From JBBDIO01 sp040880365 (GTDB taxonomy: Bacteria; Chloroflexota; Anaerolineae; Caldilineales; Caldilineaceae): a DNA stretch of 5,678 nt. The number at the start of each line of letters is the position of its first letter. Position 1 is the first letter of the stretch. Shown piece by piece: positions 1-4,834 of the stretch. The position numbers and the translations under genes are program-made. A model generated the notes under the pieces. That model had not been told where the DNA came from, made no database searches, and saw nothing but the letters and a program-made list of their open reading frames with translations. The stretch covers positions 1 to 5,678 of the forward strand of contig JBBDIO010000111.1 of assembly GCA_040880365.1 (NCBI GenBank). The letters run 5' to 3'.

Positions 1-1
1 G

Positions 2-2107
2 GGGCGGGAGGCCATCGACGCGATCACGCGCCAGCGTTTGCAGGATAGTCTGGTCGCGGTGCATGGGGGCATGGCCCAGGATGTGGGGCCGATTCTGGAG
101 ATGGTGACGGAAAAGTATCTGTTGCGCTCCGAAGCCGAATGGACTGCCCGCCAAGAGGCCATTCGCATCATTGACCATGTGCTGGATCGTCTGCGCGCGG
201 GCGATGTGCAGGCCGTGGGCGCGGCGACCCATCGCAACTTCCACGGTCCCATCCAGACGATTATCCCCTGGGCGACCAATCTCTATACCGAGCGCATTAT
301 CGGCGCGGTGCAGGCCGAATTTGGCGACCGTTTCTGGGGATTCTGGATGATGGGCGGCATGGCGGGCGGGGGCATGGGCTTTATGTTTGACCCGGCGGTG
401 AAGCCCCAGGCCCAGACGCGTCTGTTGCACATCATGCGCCAGATCAAACAGGAACTGGAACACGCGGTGCCCTTTGCTATGGACCCGGTGGTCTACGATT
501 TTGCCATCAACGAGCGGGGCACGTTTGCCGACTTGCATAGCGAGGAAGCTGCGCTCATGCCGCCGGGCTATTATGCGCAGACGGTGCCGCAGTTGCTGCG
601 CGCCGATCCCCACTGGCTGGCGGCGTCGCGGCGCGCGGAATTGGCCGCTTTTGGCGCGGCCGCGCGCCAGGATCCCCGGCTGCGCGGCATGGTGCAGACT
701 TTGTTCGACCGGCTTTTGCCCACCGGCGAAACGCGCGGAAGCGAGGGGCCGACGTTGGCCCAGCTGTTGGAAGAACTGGGGTTCGACCGCGTGCAGCATG
801 AGCAAATTCGGGCCAATCTGCGCAGTGGGCGCATCGGTCTGGCGCAAAATCGGCTGCCGGTGAGCAGCCAGATCGAAGACGTGCGCGCGGGGGATGTGAC
901 CGACCTGACCGGCGCGTGGGATGATGCGCAATCTCATGCCCAGGCACGGGCTGCGGGCGCGGCGGCGTTGGCCGCGGGAGAAGTCGCGGTGGTCTCGTTG
1001 GCAGGCGGCGCGGGTAGCCGCTGGACACACGGTGCCGGTGTGGTTAAGGCGCTGAATCCCTTTTGTCGTCTGGGCGGGGAACACCGTTCTTTTGTAGAGG
1101 TGCATCTGGCAAAGAGCCGCCAGGCCGCGCAACGGGCAGGTGTGGAACTGCCCCATATTTTCACGACCAGCTATCTGACCCACGCCCCGTTTACCGCCTA
1201 TCTGGCGGCGCGGGCGAACTATCACTACCCGGGACCACTCTTGTTGTCGCCGGGGCGCAGCGTCGGTCTGCGCATGGTGCCTATGGCGCGCGATCTGCGC
1301 TTTGCATGGGAAGAAATGCCCCAGCAATTGCTGGATGAGCAGGCGCAAAAGATGCAGGACAGTCTGCATACGGCGCTGATTGGCTGGGCGCGCGCGGCGG
1401 GCGAAGGCAGCGATTACACCGACAATTTACCCGGACAGTGTCTGCATCCGGTGGGCCATTGGTATGAAGTGCCCAATCTGTTGCGCAACGGCGTGCTGGC
1501 GCAATTGCTGGCGGTGCGCCCCCAGTTGCAATATCTCATGGTGCACAACATCGATACGCTGGGCGTGAATGTGGACCCGCTGCCGCTGGGCCTGCATGTG
1601 CTATCCTCGGCGACCTGGACCAGCGAGGTGATCGCGCGGCGGCTGGAAGATCGGGGCGGCGGTCTGGCGCGCATCAACGGGCGCGTACAGCTGATCGAAG
1701 GGCTGGCGTTGCCGCGCGAGGAAATGGAGTTCCGGCTGTCGTTCTACAATACGGGGTCGTCGTGGCTGCACATCGACCGCGTGCTGGGCCACTTTGGCCT
1801 GACGCGTGGCGACTTGCATGACGGGTCGCGCGTGGCCGAGGCGGTGCGCAGTCTGGCGGCGCGTATGCCGACTTATATCACGCTGAAGGATGTGAAAAAG
1901 CGGTGGGGCAAGGGGCAGGAAGATATTTTTCCCGTGACCCAGTTTGAAAAGCTCTGGGGCGATATGACGGGCCTGCCCGATCTGGATTGCCGCTATCTGG
2001 TGGTGCCGCGTCTGCGCGGACAACAGCTCAAGGACGTCGCGCAGCGCGACGGCTGGCTGCGCGACGGTTCCGCGGCCTGGGTAGAACAACTCTGTACATG
2101 GGAGTAG
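2..2107 (+). CDS. GHMP-kinase-like / UDPGP-family sugar-1-phosphate uridylyltransferase fusion, 5'-truncated by the window edge
   Basis: The frame is open to the left edge, so the true start lies outside; a TTG at 38 is only the first possible start inside the window. Residues are numbered from that TTG. Residues 315-645 carry the UDPGP (UGPase/UAP1-like) landmarks in order: the glycine-rich nucleotide loop LAGGAGSRW (321-329), K337 in VVKALNPF, TTSYLTHAPF (376-385), GHWYEVPNLLRNG (473-485; family GHGDxY...G), the strong HNIDTLGVNVDP (503-514; family NIDNLG..VD), YNTGSSWLHID (570-580; family FNTNN.W) and KRWGKGQEDIFPVTQFEKLW (621-640). This domain should make a UDP-sugar from UTP and a hexose-1-phosphate in the cytoplasm. 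Residues 45-165 look like the C-terminal lobe of a GHMP kinase, with a glycine-rich GGMAGGGMGFMFDP (106-119) where such kinases have GAGGGG; its catalytic N-terminal half would lie upstream. If so, one protein phosphorylates and nucleotidylates a free sugar. Substrate unknown; fucose is suggested only by the neighbours. The UDPGP call is firm, the kinase call tentative. Confidence 0.85.
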   Translation, partial: GREAIDAITRQRLQDSLVAVHGGMAQDVGPILEMVTEKYLLRSEAEWTARQEAIRIIDHVLDRLRAGDVQAVGAATHRNFHGPIQTIIPWATNLYTERIIGAVQAEFGDRFWGFWMMGGMAGGGMGFMFDPAVKPQAQTRLLHIMRQIKQELEHAVPFAMDPVVYDFAINERGTFADLHSEEAALMPPGYYAQTVPQLLRADPHWLAASRRAELAAFGAAARQDPRLRGMVQTLFDRLLPTGETRGSEGPTLAQLLEELGFDRVQHEQIRANLRSGRIGLAQNRLPVSSQIEDVRAGDVTDLTGAWDDAQSHAQARAAGAAALAAGEVAVVSLAGGAGSRWTHGAGVVKALNPFCRLGGEHRSFVEVHLAKSRQAAQRAGVELPHIFTTSYLTHAPFTAYLAARANYHYPGPLLLSPGRSVGLRMVPMARDLRFAWEEMPQQLLDEQAQKMQDSLHTALIGWARAAGEGSDYTDNLPGQCLHPVGHWYEVPNLLRNGVLAQLLAVRPQLQYLMVHNIDTLGVNVDPLPLGLHVLSSATWTSEVIARRLEDRGGGLARINGRVQLIEGLALPREEMEFRLSFYNTGSSWLHIDRVLGHFGLTRGDLHDGSRVAEAVRSLAARMPTYITLKDVKKRWGKGQEDIFPVTQFEKLWGDMTGLPDLDCRYLVVPRLRGQQLKDVAQRDGWLRDGSAAWVEQLCTWE

Positions 2108-2133
2108 GCGCGGGGAATTAGACTTGCGGAAAC

Positions 2134-2159
2134 AGGCGTGCGGGAATATGCGTATGCCT
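2134..2159 (+). terminator. Possible terminator hairpin after the fusion gene
   Basis: Arms AGGCGTGCG (2134-2142) and CGTATGCCT (2151-2159) pair over 9 bp in the plus-strand transcript, using two G-U pairs, around an 8-nt loop, 27 nt after the fusion gene's stop. In the minus-strand transcript the same two positions become A-C mismatches, so the structure favours plus-strand RNA. No U-run follows, so this is at best a weak intrinsic terminator or an RNA 3'-end stabiliser. Its right arm overlaps the last codon and stop of the convergent mutarotase gene. Confidence 0.33.
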
Positions 2160-2490
2160 AATCGTGGTGGAAAACTTCTTCCATGCGCGCCCACCACTCC
2201 CCTTCGGCGCGGGTTTCCAGCGGCTCCTGACAGGGGTTTGTGCGGGTCCACCATTCCTGGCTCACCGGATCCTGGCGCATTTTTGCCATATCCTCGGCAT
2301 AATCATCGCCCCAATATTCGTAATAGCTGAACAGAAAGCCATCTTTCAGGTAAATGGAATAGTTGCGGATGTTGCTGGCGGTGATGCGCGCCAAAACGCC
2401 CGGCCAGGCGTTGGCGTGTAGCTCCTTGTATTCTTCTTCCATTTCGGGCTTGACCTTGATCACACTGCCATAGCGTTGTGGTTTACTCAT
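2158..2490 (-). CDS. RhaM-family L-rhamnose/L-fucose mutarotase
   Basis: The 110-residue product matches the RhaM mutarotase family (PF05336; E. coli RhaM is 104 residues) along its whole length. These small dimeric ferredoxin-like proteins interconvert alpha and beta anomers of 6-deoxysugars in the cytoplasm. Landmarks: KVKPEMEEEYKELHANAWP (12-30), whose His25 falls at E. coli RhaM catalytic His22; RNYSIYL (42-48), whose Tyr44 falls at E. coli Tyr41; the Trp pair at 80-81; and the C-terminal MEEVFHHD. The ATG at 2490 is chosen because AAGGA sits 10 nt upstream and the family match begins at once. The gene lies 76 nt downstream of the amidohydrolase on the same strand, with no terminator between, so the two are probably co-transcribed. 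Sequence alone cannot separate rhamnose from fucose. In fucose-oxidising bacteria a member of this family sits beside an amidohydrolase-2 fuconolactonase, which favours fucose. It ends 50 nt from the convergent fusion gene. Confidence 0.93.
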   Translation of the reverse strand: MSKPQRYGSVIKVKPEMEEEYKELHANAWPGVLARITASNIRNYSIYLKDGFLFSYYEYWGDDYAEDMAKMRQDPVSQEWWTRTNPCQEPLETRAEGEWWARMEEVFHHD

Positions 2491-2500
2491 GCGAGCGTTT

Positions 2501-2505
2501 TCCTT
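2501..2505 (-). promoter_or_regulatory. Ribosome binding site of the mutarotase gene
   Basis: On the minus strand AAGGA lies 10 nt before the ATG at 2490. It fixes the start of the mutarotase. Confidence 0.65.
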
Positions 2506-2533
2506 GTCGGGTGCGGTTTTGAAAAAGGTGGAC

Positions 2534-2581
2534 GTCAGGCGATGCTCATGTCAGGCGATACTGATGTCAGGCGATGCCATA
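2534..2581 (-). repeat. Three tandem 16-bp repeats spanning the lactonase stop codon
   Basis: Three head-to-tail copies (2534-2549, 2550-2565, 2566-2581) share the plus-strand core GTCAGGCGAT and differ only in the last bases of each unit. Read on the minus strand, each contains ATCGCCTGAC. The copy at 2566-2581 holds the real end of the amidohydrolase gene (Ile-Ala-stop); the other two follow it. Because 16 is not a multiple of three, the three TGA triplets occupy all three reading frames within 35 nt. Confidence 0.9.
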
Positions 2582-3412
2582 GAACGCCGCGGCATTTTCT
2601 ACGAAAAGCTGATTGCGTTCTGTGTCGCTGAGTTCGGGCGTTGCCCAGTTGATGGTGTCGATCCAGGTCTGATAGTCGATTGCCAGCGTGGAAACGGGCC
2701 AATCGCCGCCATAGAAGACCCGGTCGATGCCAAAGGTGCTGACGGCGTGCTGGATATAGGGACGCAGTTGTTCGCGCATCCAGTCGCTGTGGTCGGCTTC
2801 GGTGGCGAGACCGGAAATTTTGCACCAGACATTGGGAAATTGGGCCAGCGTGACCAACTGTTCGGCCCAGGGCGACATGAGATTGTCCTTGACACCCGGT
2901 TTGCCAAAATGATCCAGCACAAATGTAACCTGGGGACACTGGCGCACCAGTTCAATGGCGTCGGCCATCTGGGGGTGGCGGATGCAGATATCGAAGCGCA
3001 GGTCGTATTCGGGCAAAATCTGCACACCGCGCACAAAGTCGGGCTGGGTGCAAAAGCCCAGCGGCTCGCTCTGGATCAGGCGGCGAATCCCCTTGACCAG
3101 CTTGTTCTGGGCGAGAATTTCCAGTGCAGGGCGCACGGCTTCGCCTTGTTCCAGGGGCGCGTGGGCCACAATCGCGCGGATACGCGGCTCGGCCTGGGCT
3201 AGTTCGGCGACCCATTCGGCTTCGGCCGCGCCCTGCGCGTCGATACAATCGGCCTGGACAAAGACAATGCCTTGCAGATCCACCTGGGCCGCCGCTTGCA
3301 GCAGATCGGCGGGCAGATAGACGTTGTTGATGGGTGTCCCTGCCAGCCACGGATAGGAGAGGTGGTTGGGATCCCAGAAATGGATGTGGCTATCGAGAAT
3401 GGCTTGGGGCAT
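2567..3412 (-). CDS. Amidohydrolase-2 family lactonase, probable L-fuconolactonase
   Basis: The 281-residue protein is a metal-dependent TIM-barrel hydrolase of the amidohydrolase-related family (PF04909). Landmarks: the N-terminal LDSHIHFWDP (6-15) with metal-binding His9 and His11; His84 in IVAHAPLE; KGIRR (107-111); LDHFGKP (166-172) with His168; CKISGL (197-202); and FYGGDWPVS (233-241) with Asp237 as the probable catalytic aspartate. HIHFWDP together with GGDWPV is typical of the aldonolactonase branch, such as L-fuconolactonase, which opens the lactone made by a sugar dehydrogenase in non-phosphorylating fucose catabolism. The downstream mutarotase acts on the sugar two steps earlier, which supports the reading. 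The ATG at 3412 is preferred over an upstream in-frame TTG because AGAGGAAG lies just before it, the family match begins immediately, and a plausible promoter overlaps the longer version. A rhamnono-, galactono- or other aldonolactonase, or a decarboxylase-like relative, cannot be excluded. Confidence 0.9.
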   Translation of the reverse strand: MPQAILDSHIHFWDPNHLSYPWLAGTPINNVYLPADLLQAAAQVDLQGIVFVQADCIDAQGAAEAEWVAELAQAEPRIRAIVAHAPLEQGEAVRPALEILAQNKLVKGIRRLIQSEPLGFCTQPDFVRGVQILPEYDLRFDICIRHPQMADAIELVRQCPQVTFVLDHFGKPGVKDNLMSPWAEQLVTLAQFPNVWCKISGLATEADHSDWMREQLRPYIQHAVSTFGIDRVFYGGDWPVSTLAIDYQTWIDTINWATPELSDTERNQLFVENAAAFYGIA

Positions 3413-3415
3413 GGG

Positions 3416-3423
3416 CTTCCTCT
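3416..3423 (-). promoter_or_regulatory. Ribosome binding site of the lactonase gene
   Basis: On the minus strand AGAGGAAG precedes the ATG at 3412, with the AGGA core 5 nt from the start. This decides for the ATG and against the longer TTG-initiated frame. Confidence 0.6.
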
Positions 3424-3463
3424 GCTGATATGCTGTTGGGTTTGCGCGGTTGATGTCTACCCG

Positions 3464-3493
3464 ATTGTAGCATCGGCAGACCAGAGAGGGCAA
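3464..3493 (-). promoter_or_regulatory. Candidate sigma-70 promoter of the lactonase-mutarotase unit
   Basis: On the minus strand TTGCCC (3488-3493, four of six to TTGACA) is followed after 18 bp by TACAAT (3464-3469, five of six to TATAAT). Transcription would start near 3457, giving a leader of about 45 nt before the ATG at 3412. An imperfect inverted repeat (3452-3474: GATG, one bulged base, CTAC, 6-nt spacer, GTAGCATC) covers the -10 box and the start point, where a repressor could act. No experimental support. Confidence 0.42.
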
Positions 3494-3520
3494 CGTTGTT
3501 ACGGGGCAGGATCAGTTGGG

Positions 3521-3546
3521 CAAGCAGAAGGGGAGACAAGCAGAAG
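3521..3546. repeat. 10-bp direct repeat, period 16
   Basis: CAAGCAGAAG occurs at 3521-3530 and again at 3537-3546, separated by GGGAGA. It lies between the lactonase promoter and the hairpin that ends the next gene, in non-coding DNA. Confidence 0.75.
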
Positions 3547-3550
3547 TACA

Positions 3551-3580
3551 CCTGGGGCAGATTGAACTATCTGCCCCAGG
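3551..3580 (-). terminator. Perfect 12-bp hairpin, probable terminator of the exported-protein gene
   Basis: Arms CCTGGGGCAGAT (3551-3562) and ATCTGCCCCAGG (3569-3580) are exact reverse complements around a 6-nt loop. The hairpin lies about 63 nt beyond the stop of the exported-protein gene. On the minus strand it is followed by the moderately T-rich TGTACTTCTGCTTGTC, not a clean T-run. The stem is strong enough to act as an intrinsic terminator, and it would shield the lactonase promoter from read-through. Confidence 0.7.
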
Positions 3581-3643
3581 CTGCAACGTGTCGCAAAGGG
3601 CGGTGTGCATTACCTCCCGTTGCGGTGGCCGGTCGGGCTGCTC

Positions 3644-4489
3644 TTAGTCGGTATTTAACGTGGGCATGAAGAGCAGGGGCGCGCCGGGGGCCAGTGTAGT
3701 CGGTTCGGTGGGACCGGCGACGGCACGCAGCTGGGCATTGCTGGTCTGCTCGGCGTCGAGCGAACTGTTTAGGCTGAGCAGGGTCTCGCCTTCCGCCATG
3801 TTCTCCGTATCTGTATTCTCTTCGGCTATATCCTCGTCTGTCGTGTTCTCTTCGTCGTTTTCCTCGTCGTTTTCCTCGACATCTTGCTCTACTTCTTTCT
3901 CGATATCTTGCTCGACATCTTCTTCGCTTGCTTCGGGTGGGCAGCCTTCCGACGCGTCTGCGTTTTCCTGCTCCATGCCCAGATAGCCGGCCAGCTGGGT
4001 AAACTCTGTGCGCAAGGCAACATCACTCGGCGCGTGCAGTTCCGGTGTATCGGGACCATAGGTTGCGAGCAGTTCCACCGCGGCCGTATAGGCTGCGCTG
4101 GGTTCTGCGCCGGTGACCAGCAGGTTCAGCTCTGCGGCAATCACTTTGGCCGCCAGAATATAATAGGCGTTGCCTGCGGGCGGCGTCCAGAGTACTGCAT
4201 GGTAACTCTGTCCGCTGGTATAGAATTCGGTATCCTCACCGATTTCGGCCCAGGTGGCATCATAGGGGGCAGGTCCGTAGCTGGAATGGGTGCGCCAATA
4301 GCCCTGACCGTGCGGACATGTGGTGGGGTCCTGCGTCGGTTCGGGGTCCGGCTCCTGGGCATAGATCGATCCGGGCATGAGCAGAAGCGCGGCCAGCAAC
4401 GCTGCCGCGAAGGTCACGCCCAGGCCCGACATCCCGGTGCGGGCTTGTGACATCCAGCGTAGCCCCTCTTTCGTTTTCCAACCATGCAT
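3644..4489 (-). CDS. Exported protein with GYWRTH module and acidic tetrapeptide-repeat tail
   Basis: The 281-residue protein has no function I recognise. Residues 1-44 look like a signal peptide: basic start, hydrophobic GVTFAAALLAALLLMPG (24-40), probable cleavage after SIYA (44). The mature protein opens with a short Pro/Asp/Glu linker (45-56). Next comes a module (about 58-145) with CPHGQGYWRTHSSYGP, an aromatic stretch ending VLWTPP (99-104), and helical NAYYILAAKVIAAELNLLV (107-125). It resembles the GYWKNH-type modules seen in various secreted bacterial proteins. Residues 186-230 are extremely acidic, with six tetrapeptides of the type VEQD/IEKE/VEEN/DEEN at 192-215. The end (231-281) is Leu/Pro/Thr-rich with no membrane anchor. 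Cys58 and Cys183 could form a disulfide. The ATG at 4489 is supported by AGGAG 7 nt upstream and by giving a full signal peptide; an internal ATG at 4453 has no such site. It appears monocistronic, with its own terminator downstream. Confidence 0.82.
   Translation of the reverse strand: MHGWKTKEGLRWMSQARTGMSGLGVTFAAALLAALLLMPGSIYAQEPDPEPTQDPTTCPHGQGYWRTHSSYGPAPYDATWAEIGEDTEFYTSGQSYHAVLWTPPAGNAYYILAAKVIAAELNLLVTGAEPSAAYTAAVELLATYGPDTPELHAPSDVALRTEFTQLAGYLGMEQENADASEGCPPEASEEDVEQDIEKEVEQDVEENDEENDEENTTDEDIAEENTDTENMAEGETLLSLNSSLDAEQTSNAQLRAVAGPTEPTTLAPGAPLLFMPTLNTD
3845..3916 (-). repeat. Degenerate 12-bp coding repeats encoding an acidic tail
   Basis: The stretch encodes six consecutive tetrapeptides, residues 192-215 of the exported protein. 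The last are DNA-identical: the plus-strand unit TCGTCGTTTTCC occurs twice in tandem. Twelve-base slippage would add or remove whole tetrapeptides without breaking the frame, so the tail may vary in length between strains. Confidence 0.75.
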
Positions 4490-4496
4490 AGAAAAT

Positions 4497-4501
4497 CTCC
4501 T
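4497..4501 (-). promoter_or_regulatory. Ribosome binding site of the exported-protein gene
   Basis: On the minus strand AGGAG lies 7 nt before the ATG at 4489. It decides for the start that gives a complete signal peptide. Confidence 0.75.
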
Positions 4502-4533
4502 CTCAACAACTGTCTTGGTTTTTTGGGGGGCAA

Positions 4534-4570
4534 GGACACGCGTGCACAGTGGGGGACACGCGGCGCGTGT
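4534..4570. repeat. GGACACGCG direct repeat with CG-rich palindromes, possible operator
   Basis: GGACACGCG occurs at 4534-4542 and 4554-4562, exactly 20 bp apart, about two helical turns. The first copy is part of the palindrome CACGCGTG (4537-4544). The second forms the left arm of ACACGCG-G-CGCGTGT (4556-4570), a perfect 7-1-7 inverted repeat. The block lies 45-81 bp upstream of the exported-protein start codon, where a regulator could bind. A related palindrome lies at 5629-5640. Confidence 0.6.
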
Positions 4571-4585
4571 AGTGACAAGTCATCC

Positions 4586-4609
4586 TGTGACTATCACTGT
4601 GACTGTCAC
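4586..4609. repeat. Two tandem 12-bp repeats, TGTGACTATCAC / TGTGACTGTCAC
   Basis: The two units differ at one base. Each contains GTGA-N3-TCAC, a small palindrome. An additional GTGAC sits at 4572-4576. The arrangement resembles clustered binding sites but matches no operator I can name. Confidence 0.7.
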
Positions 4610-4709
4610 CGTGGCGCGCAGAAAAAACGTGCCGCAGGCGGGCGGCGTTCCCAGCGCAGATGACGTCTGCTCTACGCAGTATGGGCGCACAGGCAGCGCA
4701 CAGGCTACG

Positions 4710-4727
4710 TGGCCCAAGAGTGGGCCA
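4710..4727. repeat. Perfect 7-bp inverted repeat TGGCCCA-N4-TGGGCCA
   Basis: A GC-rich hairpin with a 4-nt loop, with no T-run on either side. It lies about 60 bp beyond the YceI terminator in the direction of minus-strand transcription, so it could be a backup structure or part of an unannotated small transcript. Function unknown. Confidence 0.6.
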
Positions 4728-4777
4728 GGCGTGGGGAAGGGTAGGTGAGAAGATGCGGGCAGTTTTATCAACACCGG

Positions 4778-4817
4778 AGAAATAAAAACGGGGCCGAACC
4801 CTGTGGTCCGACCCCGT
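4778..4817 (-). terminator. Strong intrinsic terminator of the YceI gene
   Basis: The inverted repeat at 4788-4817 forms, in minus-strand RNA, a 13-bp stem (arms starting ACGGGG and ending CCCCGT) with two G-U pairs and a 4-nt loop. TTTTTATTT follows directly on that strand. On the plus strand the two G-U pairs become C-A mismatches and there is no T-run, so the direction is clear. It begins 33 nt after the YceI stop codon. Confidence 0.92.
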
Positions 4818-4834
4818 AATTTCAAATGTTAGGT

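Larger units (their letters stand above)
4490..4780. other. Gene-free region rich in short palindromes and repeats
   Basis: No convincing gene lies here; the open frames that cross it are unsupported and run through repeats or a terminator. It holds the leader of the exported-protein gene, a T6G6 tract (4519-4530), a GGACACGCG direct repeat and two CG-rich palindromes (4534-4570), a 12-bp tandem repeat (4586-4609), the inverted repeat GCAGA-N5-TCTGC (4656-4670) and the hairpin TGGCCCA-N4-TGGGCCA (4710-4727). I found no good sigma-70 promoter for the exported-protein gene. TTGTCA (minus strand, 4574-4579) is a fair -35 box, but no -10 box follows. Confidence 0.6.

Noticed and set aside
555..1028. 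Minus-strand open frame inside the fusion gene
   Set aside because: It is an Arg/Pro/Ala-rich antisense shadow of a GC-rich gene with clear domain motifs on the other strand.
1601..2254. Minus-strand 217-residue open frame over the end of the fusion gene and the mutarotase
   Set aside because: It overlaps two well-supported genes, has no recognisable motif and looks like a by-product of GC-rich codon use.
2534..2581. CRISPR array or integration-site repeats
   Set aside because: The units are 16 bp, directly abutting without spacers, and include a gene's stop codon; this is a simple tandem duplication.
2489..3202. Plus-strand 237-residue open frame
   Set aside because: It is exactly antisense to the lactonase, whose motifs and ribosome binding site are clear; the plus-strand product has no family features.
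3413..3493. N-terminal extension of the lactonase starting at a TTG at 3493
   Set aside because: The added 27 residues have no family match, the TTG lies in the candidate -35 box, and a good Shine-Dalgarno sequence and the conserved HIHFWD start support the ATG at 3412.
3660..3986. Plus-strand open frame encoding a Ser-rich protein
   Set aside because: The Ser runs are the complement of the Glu/Asp-rich tail of the exported protein, which has a signal peptide and a ribosome binding site.
4586..4609. CRP-type site, because of TGTGA and TCAC
   Set aside because: The CRP consensus needs a 6-bp spacer between TGTGA and TCACA; here GTGA and TCAC are 3 bp apart and no correctly spaced pair exists.
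4377..4748. Plus-strand 123-residue open frame reaching into the intergenic region
   Set aside because: It begins inside the signal-peptide coding region of the opposite gene and translates repeats (VTITVTVTV) without any domain.
4580..4825. Minus-strand 81-residue open frame in the intergenic region
   Set aside because: It starts upstream of, and runs through, the YceI terminator hairpin, has no ribosome binding site that I see, and ends in repeat-derived VTVTVIVTG.
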